Source of the DNA: Streptomyces sp. 6-11-2
GTDB lineage: Bacteria > Actinomycetota > Actinomycetes > Streptomycetales > Streptomycetaceae
Length of the DNA stretch: 64,000 nt
Direction: 5' to 3'
NCBI RefSeq assembly: GCF_006540305.1
Contig: NZ_BJOR01000001.1
Span: 1,612,001 to 1,676,000 of the forward strand
The notes under the pieces are model-generated. The model ran no database searches. It was not told where the DNA came from and saw only the letters and a list, made by a program, of their open reading frames with translations. The position numbers and the translations under genes are program-made. This document shows positions 16,410 to 24,965 of this stretch, piece by piece (position 1 is the stretch's first letter; the number at the start of each line of letters is the position of its first letter).

Positions 16410-17648
16410 GTGCCCAGCCCGTACCGTGCCCTGTTCACCGCTCCAGGCTCCAAGGGTTTCTCCGCCGCGGGGTTCCTCGGCCGGATGCCCCTGTCGATGA
16501 TGGGCATCGGCGTGGTCACGATGATCTCCCAGCTGACCGGGCGCTACGGGCTCGCGGGCGCGCTGTCGGCCACCATCGCGCTGGCCGCCGCGGTCCTCGG
16601 CCCGCAGATCTCCCGGCTGGTCGACCGGCACGGGCAGCGCCGGGTGCTGCGCCCCGCGACGCTCGTCGCGCTGACCGCCTCGGCGGTCCTGTTGTTCGCG
16701 GCGCACTTCCGGTGGCCGGACTGGGTGCTGTTCGTCTGCGCCGCCGGGATCGGCTCCGTGCCCAGTCTGGGCGCCATGGTCCGCGCGCGCTGGGCGGCCC
16801 TGTACCGGGGGACGCCGCAGCTGCACACCGCCTACTCGTTCGAGTCGGTGATGGACGAGGCGTGCTTCATCTTCGGGCCGATCGTCTCCATCGGACTGTC
16901 CACGGCCTGGTTCCCGGAGGCGGGGCCGCTGCTGGCCGCCTGCTTCCTGGCGGTGGGCGTGTTCTGGCTGACCGCGCAGCGCGCCACCGAGCCCGCGCCG
17001 CACCCGCGCGAGCACCACGGCGGCGGTTCGGCCCTGCGTGCGCGCGGGCTCCAGGTGCTGGTGTCGACCTTCGTGGCGACCGGGACGATCTTCGGGGCGG
17101 TCGACGTGGTCACCGTCGCCTTCGCCGACCAGCAGGGACACAAGGGCGCCGCGAGCGTCGTGCTCGCCGTGTACGCGGCGGGCTCCTGCATCGCGGGCGT
17201 CGTGTTCGGCCTGCTGCGCTTCGCGGGACCGCCCGCCCGGCGCTGGCTGCTGGGCATCTGTGCGATGGCCGTGAGTATGATCCCCCTCCTACTGGTCGGA
17301 AACTTGCCGTTTCTGGCCGTGGCGCTGTTCGTTGCGGGCCTGTCCGTCGCTCCCACGATGATCACGACGATGGCCCTCGTCGAAGAGCACGTACCACGCT
17401 CGCACCTGACCGAGGGCATGACCTGGGTGAGCACCGGGCTCGCGGTCGGGGTGGCACTGGGCTCCTCCGTGGCCGGCTGGGTGATCGACGCGGCCGGGGC
17501 GCGGGCCGGGTACGGGGTTCCGGCGGTGTCCGGGGCCGTCGCGGTCGCGGTCGGTTTCCTCGGGTACCGCCGGCTCAGCAGGCCGGCTCCGCGGCGGGGA
17601 GGCTTCGTTGAGCAGCACGACGAGCGCGAAGAACGGCACATGGCGTAA
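16410..17648 (+). CDS. MFS transporter
   Basis: A 412-residue major facilitator protein with about 12 hydrophobic helices. The loop between helices 2 and 3 contains SRLVDRHGQRR, the MFS signature region. The GTG at 16410 begins VPSPYRALFTAPGSKGF, the usual N-terminus of this drug-efflux-like Streptomyces group. It is divergent from hemH and overlaps the oxidase gene by 41 bases. The substrate is unknown; export of a small molecule is the likely role. Confidence 0.85.
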   Translation: MPSPYRALFTAPGSKGFSAAGFLGRMPLSMMGIGVVTMISQLTGRYGLAGALSATIALAAAVLGPQISRLVDRHGQRRVLRPATLVALTASAVLLFAAHFRWPDWVLFVCAAGIGSVPSLGAMVRARWAALYRGTPQLHTAYSFESVMDEACFIFGPIVSIGLSTAWFPEAGPLLAACFLAVGVFWLTAQRATEPAPHPREHHGGGSALRARGLQVLVSTFVATGTIFGAVDVVTVAFADQQGHKGAASVVLAVYAAGSCIAGVVFGLLRFAGPPARRWLLGICAMAVSMIPLLLVGNLPFLAVALFVAGLSVAPTMITTMALVEEHVPRSHLTEGMTWVSTGLAVGVALGSSVAGWVIDAAGARAGYGVPAVSGAVAVAVGFLGYRRLSRPAPRRGGFVEQHDEREERHMA

Positions 17649-18927
17649 CTGGGGCGGCACTGTCGGCGCGCGCCCCGCACGGGAGGTCACGCCGGCGACG
17701 GTGGAGGACGTCGCCGCCGCCGTGCGGAGGGCCGCCGAGGACGGCCTGAGGGTGAAGGCCGTCGGCACCGGTCACTCCTTCACGAGCATCGCCGCGACGG
17801 ACGGCGTCATGATCCGCCCCCAACTGCTGACCGGCATACGCGAGATCGACCGCGAGGCCATGACGGTCACCGTCGAGGCCGGCACTCCGCTCAAGCGGCT
17901 CAACGCCGCTCTCGCGCGCGAGGGCCTCTCGCTCACCAACATGGGCGACATCATGGAGCAGACGGTGTCCGGGGCGACCAGCACCGGCACCCACGGCACG
18001 GGCCGCGAGTCGGCCTCGATCGCCGCCCAGATCAGGGGGCTGGAGCTGGTCACGGCGGACGGCTCGGTACTCACCTGCTCCGCGAAGGAGAATCCGGACG
18101 TCTTCGCGGCCGCCCGCGTCGGCCTGGGCGCGCTGGGGATCGTCACGGCCCTCACCTTCGCGGTGGAGCCGATCTTCCTGCTCACCGCCCGCGAGGAACC
18201 GATGAGCCTGGACCGGGTACTCGCGGAGTTCGACCAACTCTGGGCGGAGAACGAGCACTTCGAGTTCTACTGGTTCCCGCACACCGGCAGCACCAACACC
18301 AAGCGCAACAACCGCAGCGCCGGACCGGAGCAGCCGGTGGGGCGGCTGTCCGGCTGGTTCGAGGACGAGTTCCTCTCCAACGGCGTCTTCCAGGTGGCCA
18401 ACTGGGTCGGCCGCGCGGTGCCCGCCACCATCCCGTCGATCGCCGGGATCTCCAGCCGCGCGCTGTCCGCGCGGACGTACACCGACATCCCCTACAAGGT
18501 CTTCACCTCGCCGCGCCGGGTGCGCTTCGTGGAGATGGAGTACGCCGTGCCGCGCGAGGCCCTGGCCGACGCCCTGCGCGAGGTGAAGGCGATGGTCGAC
18601 CGCTCCGGACTGCGGGTGAGCTTCCCGGTGGAGGTGCGCACCGCGCCCGCCGACGACATCACCCTGTCCACCGCCTCGGGCCGGGACAGCGCGTACATCG
18701 CGGTCCACATGTTCCGGGGCACCCCCTACCAGCGGTACTTCACGGCCGCGGAGAACATCTTCACCGCGTACGAGGGCCGGCCGCACTGGGGCAAGATCCA
18801 CACCGGGGACGCCGGCCGACTCGCCGCGGTCTACCCGCGCTTCGGGGAGTTCACGGCGCTGCGGGACCGGCTGGATCCCCAGCGGCTGTTCCAGAACGAC
18901 TACTTGCGGAGGGTGCTGGGGCCGTAG
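17608..18927 (+). CDS. FAD-linked D-arabinono-1,4-lactone oxidase family protein
   Basis: A 439-residue oxidoreductase. The N-terminal FAD_binding_4 domain has VGTGHSFTSIAATDGV and SGATSTGTHGTG, where the flavin sits; the C-terminal ALO domain ends HWGKIHTGDAGRLAAVYPRF and DPQRLFQNDYL, typical of sugar-1,4-lactone oxidases. The family oxidises aldonolactones such as L-gulono- or D-arabinonolactone. It uses a TTG start inside the end of the MFS gene, so the two are coupled. Its last 77 bases overlap the 3' end of the opposite-strand membrane protein gene. Confidence 0.9.
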   Translation: MSSTTSAKNGTWRNWGGTVGARPAREVTPATVEDVAAAVRRAAEDGLRVKAVGTGHSFTSIAATDGVMIRPQLLTGIREIDREAMTVTVEAGTPLKRLNAALAREGLSLTNMGDIMEQTVSGATSTGTHGTGRESASIAAQIRGLELVTADGSVLTCSAKENPDVFAAARVGLGALGIVTALTFAVEPIFLLTAREEPMSLDRVLAEFDQLWAENEHFEFYWFPHTGSTNTKRNNRSAGPEQPVGRLSGWFEDEFLSNGVFQVANWVGRAVPATIPSIAGISSRALSARTYTDIPYKVFTSPRRVRFVEMEYAVPREALADALREVKAMVDRSGLRVSFPVEVRTAPADDITLSTASGRDSAYIAVHMFRGTPYQRYFTAAENIFTAYEGRPHWGKIHTGDAGRLAAVYPRFGEFTALRDRLDPQRLFQNDYLRRVLGP

Positions 18928-19690
18928 CGCTCGCGCCGGGTGCCGGGGCGGAGGTGCCGGCGTCGGACGGCTTGCCCGGCCCGGTGCCGTCGGCGCCCGC
19001 GCTCCCGGTGTCCCCCGTGCCGCCGCTGCTCCCGCTGTTCCCCGTGACCTCGGGGGTGGGCGCCGGGCTCACCCCGGTGCCCCGGTCGGGGCGGCCGGAG
19101 GCGGCATCGCCCGGCGGTGCCCCGGTCCCGGTCCCCGGCGTCGCCGTGGGCGAGGAGGTGGGAGCCGGCCCGTCGGGCGTCACGGACGGGGTGCGGTGGC
19201 CGGTCACGGCGTAGCCGACCGTCGTCCCCCTGCCGCCGCTGAAACTGTCGCCCGACACCAGCTCGTAGGCGGTGATTCCGGCCATGGTGACCCCGAAGAC
19301 CAGGGCGGCGGCGAGCACGGGCCGCTTCCAGCTCTTGATCCGGGCCCGGTAGACGGTCCCCTCGGTGAACTCGCCCACCGGCGGCGGGGTCCGCCCGGCG
19401 GGGGCGGTCGCCGGGGCCGGTACCGGTCCCGGGGAGGCGGCCACTCCGCGCAACTGCTCGCCGGTACGCCGGAAGAAGTGCTGGAAGACCGAGCCGCCGC
19501 AGGTGGCCAGGACGCTGACGACACCGGCCCCGAGGATCGTGCCGTAGACACCGAAGTACGAGGCGAGCTTCGCGGCCACCACCGCCGCCACGGCGCTGCC
19601 CGCGACCTGAGCGACGCTCAGCTCGATCCGCCTCCTCCTCACCTCCTCCCCGGCACTCGGCTCACCACCGCCATCGAACCTTTCACGCAT
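18851..19690 (-). CDS. Membrane protein with Pro/Thr/Gly-rich tail
   Basis: A 279-residue protein. A short charged start is followed by a glycine/alanine-rich hydrophobic region (VAGSAVAAVVAAKLASYFGV and ILGAGVVSVLATCGGSVFQH), a linker, another hydrophobic segment (PVLAAALVFGVTMAGITAYE) and a 110-residue low-complexity tail of Pro, Thr, Gly, Ser and Ala, probably extracytoplasmic. The ATG at 19688-19690 has AAGG upstream; an in-frame GTG lies 10 codons earlier. Its end overlaps the oxidase gene. I do not recognise the family. Confidence 0.7.
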   Translation of the reverse strand: MRERFDGGGEPSAGEEVRRRRIELSVAQVAGSAVAAVVAAKLASYFGVYGTILGAGVVSVLATCGGSVFQHFFRRTGEQLRGVAASPGPVPAPATAPAGRTPPPVGEFTEGTVYRARIKSWKRPVLAAALVFGVTMAGITAYELVSGDSFSGGRGTTVGYAVTGHRTPSVTPDGPAPTSSPTATPGTGTGAPPGDAASGRPDRGTGVSPAPTPEVTGNSGSSGGTGDTGSAGADGTGPGKPSDAGTSAPAPGASATAPAPSASSRSGTAAGDPAGPAAP

Positions 19691-20178
19691 GACCGGACCT
19701 TGCCTGCCTCTGTCGGACACAGCCGCATCTTTCGTATGTGATCGGCCGACTGCACGAGAAAGGGACGTACGGACGAAACCGTTAGTTCCGTTTGCGGTGA
19801 ATAAGTGAAGTTCGCCACGGGCATGATCGAAAAACCGGTCGAGGGCGGCCGAGTACCGCCTCTGGCGAGAAGTTGGGCGGCGTGCCAATCCACGCACGTG
19901 GCCCGAATGGAGTACCGTAATGAGCCCTGGGCCCGGCCTCCCTTCGGGGTGTCCGGGACCTGGCTGGACCGCCGGGAGGGGGCTGGTTGCACAGGGTGAC
20001 AGAATTGGTCACTTAGCGTTGCAAACAGGTAACCGTGCCATAACGGCGTTCCAGGGCCCGTGCCCGACACGCCGGGCAACTCGGCAAGGTTGTGGCAGGC
20101 TGCACCCGGGCAGGCCACACTCGACTAGCGGAAGCAGCGACGCACGTGACGTCGGCAGGCACCACCCGGGAGGTCCCC
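19691..20178. other. Divergent intergenic region upstream of sepH
   Basis: A 488-base region holding promoters for sepH and the membrane protein. Neither strand shows an open frame with Streptomyces codon bias. No repeat, RNA gene or known operator was recognised. Confidence 0.45.
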
Positions 20179-21204
20179 ATGCCCGAACTGCGTGTCGTGG
20201 CCGTCTCCAATGACGGCACACGGCTGGTGCTCAAGGCTGCGGACAGCACGGAGTACACGCTTCCGATCGACGAACGGCTCCGCGCCGCCGTGCGCGGCGA
20301 CCGTCCCCGCCTCGGCCAGATCGAGATCGAGGTGGAGAGCCATCTCCGCCCCCGCGACATCCAGGCCCGGATACGAGCCGGAGCGACCGCGGAAGAGGTG
20401 GCCCAGCTCGCCGGCATCCCCGTCGACCGGGTACGGCGCTTCGAGGGCCCCGTGCTCGCAGAGCGCGCCTTCATGGCCGAGCGCGCCCGCAAGACTCCCG
20501 TCCGCCGCCCCGGTGAGAACTCCGGCCCGCTGCTCGGCGAGACCGTCCAGGAGCGGCTGCTGCTGCGCGGCGCCGAGAAGGAGACCGCCCAGTGGGACTC
20601 CTGGCGCCGCGACGACGGCACCTGGGAGGTCCTGCTGGTCTACCGGGTCGCGGGCGAACCGCACTCGGCCAGCTGGACGTACGACCCGCCGCGGCGCCTG
20701 GTACAGGCCGTCGACGACGAGGCCCGCGCCCTGATCGGGGAGTCCGACGACCTCGGCGCCCCGGAACCCAGCTTCCCGTTCGTGCCGCGCATCGCGCGTC
20801 TGCCGCGCGAGCGTTCCTTCGACCGGGACCGCGACCGTCCGGCGCTGCCGGGACAGGCGCCCGAACCCGCCGAGGAGAGCGTGGGCGAGCGCGACACGCT
20901 GACCAGCCTGCTGGAGGCGGTGCCGAGCTTCCGCGGCGACCTGGTGGTGCCCGAGCGCGCGCCGGAACCCGTGGAGGAGCCCGAGGAGGACCTGGTGGCC
21001 GAGGAGCCCCCGGCCCCCGCGGCCTCGGCCGGGTCCGCCTACGCGGACGTCCTCATGCCGCGCTCCGTCACCAGCCACCGCGACCGCCTCACCGGCGCCA
21101 CCGACCGCCAGGCCGAGGCGGACGGGGTGCGGCCCGGCCGCCGGGCCGCGGTGCCGAGCTGGGACGAGATCGTGTTCGGCACGCGCCGCAAGAAGCAGGA
21201 TTAG
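20179..21204 (+). CDS. sepH: SepH, FtsZ-associated septation protein (DUF3071)
   Basis: A 341-residue protein matching SepH of Streptomyces, which promotes FtsZ assembly during cell division and sporulation septation. The N-terminal DUF3071 domain (1-165) includes SHLRPRDIQARIRAGATAEE and VAQLAGIPVDRVRRFEGPVL, a helix-turn-helix needed for function. The central third is acidic and proline-rich, hence disordered. A short conserved C-terminal motif (PSWDEIVFGTRRKK) follows. The ATG is preceded by GGGAGGT. Confidence 0.92.
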   Translation: MPELRVVAVSNDGTRLVLKAADSTEYTLPIDERLRAAVRGDRPRLGQIEIEVESHLRPRDIQARIRAGATAEEVAQLAGIPVDRVRRFEGPVLAERAFMAERARKTPVRRPGENSGPLLGETVQERLLLRGAEKETAQWDSWRRDDGTWEVLLVYRVAGEPHSASWTYDPPRRLVQAVDDEARALIGESDDLGAPEPSFPFVPRIARLPRERSFDRDRDRPALPGQAPEPAEESVGERDTLTSLLEAVPSFRGDLVVPERAPEPVEEPEEDLVAEEPPAPAASAGSAYADVLMPRSVTSHRDRLTGATDRQAEADGVRPGRRAAVPSWDEIVFGTRRKKQD

Positions 21205-21221
21205 CAAGGCCGTACGAGGCT

Positions 21222-21252
21222 GGAGGGCCGCGCCCGTCGGGTGCGGCCCTTC
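21222..21252 (+). terminator. Terminator downstream of sepH
   Basis: A 12-bp stem (GGGCCGC...GCGGCCC with one G-U pair inside) and a small loop begin 17 bases after the sepH stop. Confidence 0.65.
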
Positions 21253-21285
21253 CTCGTGCGCGCTCCTTGTGGCCGTACCGGCCGA

Positions 21286-21346
21286 CCGGCCGTCAACCCC
21301 TGTGAGTGACCGGCCGGCCGGCTGTCACCCCCTATGAGTGACCGGC
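21286..21346. repeat. 29-bp imperfect direct repeat
   Basis: Bases 21286-21314 are repeated at 21318-21346 with a 32-bp period and three mismatches; each copy contains GAGTGACCGGC. It lies between the convergent sepH and sulfurtransferase genes, just before the latter's stop. No function is evident. Confidence 0.7.
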
Positions 21347-21359
21347 GACCGGCGTCCGG

Positions 21360-22211
21360 TCACTGCGGGTCCGGCCCCACCGCGACCGGCCGGGACGGGT
21401 CCGAGGACCACTCCGACCACGAGCCGACGTACAGGGCCGCCGGGATCCCGGCGACGGCCAGCGCCAGCACCTCGTGCGCGGCGGAGACGCCGGAGCCGCA
21501 GTAGACGCCGACGTCTCGCCCGTCGGCCGCGCCCAACGCCGTGAACCGCGCCCTGAGTTGCGCGGCCGGCAGGAACCTGCCGTCCGGGCCCGCGTTCTCG
21601 GTGGTCGGCGCGGACACCGCGCCCGGGATGTGGCCGCCCACCGGGTCGATCGGCTCCACTTCGCCCCGGTACCGCTCCCCCGCGCGCGCGTCGAACAGCA
21701 CTCCGGACCGGGCCAGTGCCGCGGCCCCGTCGGCGTCGAGCAGCGGCAGCGCGCCGGGCTTCGGTACGAAGTCGCCCTCGGCCGGTTCGGGCACGTCGGT
21801 CTCCAGGGGGCCCTCCCAGGCCGCGAGGCCGCCGTCCAGGACCCGCACGTCGGGGTGCCCGGTCCAGCGCAGCAGCCACCACGCGCGGGCCGCCGCCCAG
21901 CCCTGGCCGCCGTCGTGGACGACGACCGGCCGGTCCGCGGACACCCCGGCACGGCGCATCGCGGCGCCGAACACCTCCATGTCCGGCAGGGGATGGCGGC
22001 CGTTTCCGCCCGGCGCCGAGGCCAGTTCGCGGTCCAGGTCGACGAAGACGGCACCGGGGATGTGCCCGGCCGCGTGGGCGGCGCGCCCGTCGAAGGGCGC
22101 CGCGCCGGCCGCCGTCGCCAGACTGAGCTGCCAGCGGACGTCGAGCAGCACCGGCGGCCGGGGCTCCGCGAGGGCGCTCGCGAGATCGGATGCGGAGATG
22201 ATGGCGTTCAT
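21360..22211 (-). CDS. Sulfurtransferase (thiosulfate/3-mercaptopyruvate type)
   Basis: A 283-residue protein with two rhodanese domains. The N-terminal copy lacks the active cysteine (VVVHDGGQGWAAAR); the C-terminal copy has the catalytic loop CGSGVSAAHE. CGSG is nearer the mercaptopyruvate type (CGSGVT) than the thiosulfate type (CRKGV). The enzyme transfers a sulfane sulfur to cyanide or thiols. The ATG at 22209-22211 begins MNAIISASDLA. It is divergent from the VOC gene. Confidence 0.9.
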   Translation of the reverse strand: MNAIISASDLASALAEPRPPVLLDVRWQLSLATAAGAAPFDGRAAHAAGHIPGAVFVDLDRELASAPGGNGRHPLPDMEVFGAAMRRAGVSADRPVVVHDGGQGWAAARAWWLLRWTGHPDVRVLDGGLAAWEGPLETDVPEPAEGDFVPKPGALPLLDADGAAALARSGVLFDARAGERYRGEVEPIDPVGGHIPGAVSAPTTENAGPDGRFLPAAQLRARFTALGAADGRDVGVYCGSGVSAAHEVLALAVAGIPAALYVGSWSEWSSDPSRPVAVGPDPQ

Positions 22212-22511
22212 GGCCACCATCCTTGCGCACGGGGTGGCCACGGCGTCCAGGTCCGGCTACTCTGCTCGGCCGGACAGGTCCGATCACGATGCGTACGGGA
22301 TCGGCCACATACTGTACAGCCGATCGACATCCGTCGGTAAGCGTGATGAAACGGGCGGGACACCGCACACCGGGCACCCTCCGGACGGGACCCTGCCCCG
22401 CCGGCGCCGCGGAAGCGCGCCCGGCACCGGGGGCGGCGCATCGGCTCGGGGTCCGGAGAACGGAATCGAGGCGGCCGTCGAGAGGCCCTGGAGGCCGAGG
22501 AGAAGGTGACG
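22212..22511. other. Divergent intergenic region, sulfurtransferase / VOC gene
   Basis: About 300 bases. It contains a 7-bp inverted repeat, GATCGGC (22299-22305) and GCCGATC (22319-22325), centred on a TGTACA-containing spacer, a possible operator for either gene. Nothing else was recognised. Confidence 0.4.
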
Positions 22512-23315
22512 ATGACCGAGGCACCGGAGCCGGGCGTCCCGAACGGCCGGGCACCCGCCCGGAACAGGCCCGGCACACCGTGCCGGGTGAGCCTGATGGC
22601 GCACGGGATGGCCGCCGCCCAGGCCTTCTACGGGGAGCTCTTCGGCTGGGAGTTCCAGCCCGGGCCGAGCCGGCTCGACCCCTGTGTGCGGGCCCTGCTG
22701 AACGGCCGTGAGGTGGGCGGCATCGGGCAACTGCCGCCCGGCCGGCGCCTGCCCGTGGCGTGGACGCCCTATCTCGCTTCGGACGACGTGGATCTGACGG
22801 CCGAAACGGTACGGCTGTGCGGCGGCACGATCGGGGTGGGTCCGCTGGACGCGGGCGGCATCGGGCGGCTGACGATCGGTTCGGACCCGTGGGGTGCGGT
22901 TTTCGGCCTGTTGCGGGCCCGGCCGCACCCGGGCGCGGAGACCACCGGGCTGCCCGGCACACCCGTGTGGCACGAGCTGCTGACCTACGAGACCGCGGGC
23001 GTCGCCACGTTCTACAGCAGGCTGTTCGGCTACGAACGGAAGCCGGACGGCTCCGCCGGCGTCGACCGCGTGACCCTGCACCTCGACGGCCGCCCGGTCG
23101 CCGCAGTGCACGGGGTGGGCCGGGCCCTGCCCCACGACCGGGGCTCGCACTGGATGACGTACTTCGAGGTCACCGACACCGACGAGGCGACCGAACGCCT
23201 CGTCGCCCTGGGCGGCCGGGTCCTCACCCCCGCGCGGAACACCGCCCGCGGCCGCATGGCCATCGTGGCTGATCCCGAGGGGGCACGGTTCGCCCTGATC
23301 CAGGGTTCGCGTTGA
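22512..23315 (+). CDS. VOC (glyoxalase/dioxygenase) superfamily protein, two modules
   Basis: A 267-residue protein with two VOC modules. Each starts with a beta strand and the AxxFYGELFGWEF or VATFYSRLFGYE helix and ends with a D(P/A)xGAxF strand (GSDPWGAVFGL, VADPEGARFAL). Metal-ligand His/Glu positions are only partly kept, so it may be a binding or resistance protein, not an enzyme. An in-frame GTG lies two codons earlier; the ATG at 22512 is better spaced from GAGGAGAAGG. Confidence 0.82.
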   Translation: MTEAPEPGVPNGRAPARNRPGTPCRVSLMAHGMAAAQAFYGELFGWEFQPGPSRLDPCVRALLNGREVGGIGQLPPGRRLPVAWTPYLASDDVDLTAETVRLCGGTIGVGPLDAGGIGRLTIGSDPWGAVFGLLRARPHPGAETTGLPGTPVWHELLTYETAGVATFYSRLFGYERKPDGSAGVDRVTLHLDGRPVAAVHGVGRALPHDRGSHWMTYFEVTDTDEATERLVALGGRVLTPARNTARGRMAIVADPEGARFALIQGSR

Positions 23316-23453
23316 TTCCGTCAAGCCGTGTTGACGGCGGGTGTCGCTCAGAAGAGCGATATCGGCAGGACATTCGGTGACAGCGCCGCGGCGTGGGCCT
23401 CGGCAGCGGCCACGGCGGCGGTGCCTCGATGCGCGCCTCCGTCCGGACTCGGT

Positions 23454-23858
23454 TCACTCTTCGTCGCGGTGGGTGAGGTGGCCGTCGGAGAGGTGCCAGT
23501 AGCGCTGGTGAGGGGTCAGTTGCCAGGTCTCGTCGGCAGCGATGGCCCGCGTGATCCAATCGTGCAGTTGCGGGAGGGCCTGTGCCCGTAGAACGGCGCG
23601 GATGGCTGCACGTCGAGTGGCATCGACCGGGTGGACGTCCATGTGGAGACCGACCATGTCCGGGTGGATACCGCGGCCGTAGTTGCGGGGGTTCGGAGCG
23701 ACCCATGCTGCTCCCAGGACGATCGTCCCGCTGTCATGTCCGGTGAGGAACTGCAGGTCCTTGACGCGTGACATGTCAGGGCCGAGACACGCGTTGATGT
23801 CGCTGGTGGTCAGTGGCCAGGCGCGGTGCCGGGGCAGTCTTCGGTTTCGTGCGGACAT
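23454..23858 (-). CDS. Orphan hypothetical protein, 134 residues
   Basis: I do not recognise this protein. It has no signal peptide, membrane segment or Cys cluster. It contains FLTGHDSGTIVLGAAWVAPN and a His/Asp/Arg-rich end (WHLSDGHLTHRDEE). There is no Shine-Dalgarno sequence before the ATG at 23858. Its codon bias is weaker than that of neighbouring genes. It lies in a short accessory patch beside a broken regulator, so recent acquisition and possible decay are likely. Confidence 0.55.
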   Translation of the reverse strand: MSARNRRLPRHRAWPLTTSDINACLGPDMSRVKDLQFLTGHDSGTIVLGAAWVAPNPRNYGRGIHPDMVGLHMDVHPVDATRRAAIRAVLRAQALPQLHDWITRAIAADETWQLTPHQRYWHLSDGHLTHRDEE

Positions 23859-23934
23859 GGGGAAGAAGAATGGCAGGAGATCACTGCCGCCCCAACCGGG
23901 CCCCGGCGTTCGCGCGGGCGGGCTGAGCGCGAGG

Positions 23935-23968
23935 GCGCGGGGGCGGGGCGGGGGCGGGGGCGGGGGCG
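23935..23968. repeat. G-tract array (G-quadruplex potential)
   Basis: At least five runs of four or five G on the plus strand, separated by single C residues, form a GGGGGC tandem repeat immediately before the GTG start of the XRE remnant. This meets the pattern for a stable G-quadruplex. Confidence 0.7.
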
Positions 23969-23971
23969 CTC

Positions 23972-24226
23972 GTGAGTCTCGGGGACAGCTGGGAGAACGA
24001 CGACGGGGCCGCCGGGCGACGACCGGAGGACGAGGCCGGGCGGGGTGTCGTCGTCGCGTTCGGCCAGACCATGAAGACGCTGCGGGTGCGAGAGGGTCCG
24101 GAGCGCGAGGAGTTCGGGAGGCCGCTCGGGTGCTCGGCCTCCACGACCGGGTCGTTCGAGCAGGGGCGACGGATCCCGACGCCCCGGACGATCGATCGGG
24201 CCGGCCTGGTCGGAGCGGCGCGTCTG
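23972..24226 (+). pseudogene. Remnant of an XRE-family helix-turn-helix regulator
   Basis: The frame from the GTG at 23972 gives a short acidic start, then VVVAFGQTMKTLRVREGPER, EEFGRPLGCSAST and SFEQGRRIPTPRTIDRAG. This is the N-terminal XRE helix-turn-helix of the large Streptomyces family that is usually paired with a DUF397 gene. After about 75 codons the resemblance ends; the ligand-binding remainder (normally about 200 residues) and any DUF397 partner are missing, and the frame then runs into tdk on the opposite strand. I infer a truncated, probably dead gene. Confidence 0.7.
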
Positions 24227-24246
24227 ACGCAGGTGCGGGTGCTCGG

Positions 24247-24897
24247 TCAGTCCGCGGTCACGGGCAGGACGTCCGGGGACAGCGCCGCCGCCCGCGCCGA
24301 GGAGGCCGTCATGCGGCGGCGGTGGTGCCGGCGGCACAGCACCTCGTAGCCGATCTCGTCCGCCGAGCGGGTCACGTCGCCGACGAAGACCTGGGCGCCT
24401 TCGAGCACCATGACGCCGCCCACGGTACGGGCGTTGTGGGTGGCGCGGGCGCCGCACCAGCACAGGGCCTCGACCTGGAGGACCTCGACGCGGTCGGCCA
24501 GTTCGACCAGGCGCTGCGAGCCGGGGAACAGCTTGGAGCGGAAGTCCGTCGTGATGCCGAAGGCGTAGACGTCCATCTCCAGGTCGTCGACCACACGCGC
24601 GAGCTGGTCGATCTGCTCGGGCGCGAGGAACTGCGCCTCGTCCGCGATCACGTAGTCCGCGCGCCGGCCCTGCGAGAGGTGGTCGACGATGTAGGCGTAC
24701 AGGTCCACGCCGTCCTCGACCTCCACCGCGTCCGTCACCAGGCCGAGGCGCGAGGACAGCTTGCCCTCCCCGGCCCGGTCGTCACGGGTGAAGATCATGC
24801 CCGTCAGTCCGCGTGCGGAGCGGTTGTGCTCGATCTGGAGAGCCAGTGTCGACTTCCCGCAGTCCATGGTTCCGGAGAAGAACACCAGCTCGGGCAT
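24247..24897 (-). CDS. tdk: Thymidine kinase
   Basis: It phosphorylates thymidine to dTMP with ATP in the pyrimidine salvage pathway. The 216-residue type II enzyme has the P-loop GTMDCGKST near the N-terminus, the DEAQFL Walker B, the lasso region with zinc ligands (ALCWCGARAT, later CRRHH) and a basic end. The length is typical. It is 68 bases downstream of the phosphodiesterase gene start direction partner and may be expressed alone; the XRE remnant abuts its 3' end. Confidence 0.93.
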   Translation of the reverse strand: MPELVFFSGTMDCGKSTLALQIEHNRSARGLTGMIFTRDDRAGEGKLSSRLGLVTDAVEVEDGVDLYAYIVDHLSQGRRADYVIADEAQFLAPEQIDQLARVVDDLEMDVYAFGITTDFRSKLFPGSQRLVELADRVEVLQVEALCWCGARATHNARTVGGVMVLEGAQVFVGDVTRSADEIGYEVLCRRHHRRRMTASSARAAALSPDVLPVTAD

Positions 24898-24965
24898 GAG
24901 CAGTTGGGCACCTTTCGGCGAGTGAGGAGGACGGTGGTGTACAGCGAGTAGGGCGGGAAGGGGCC

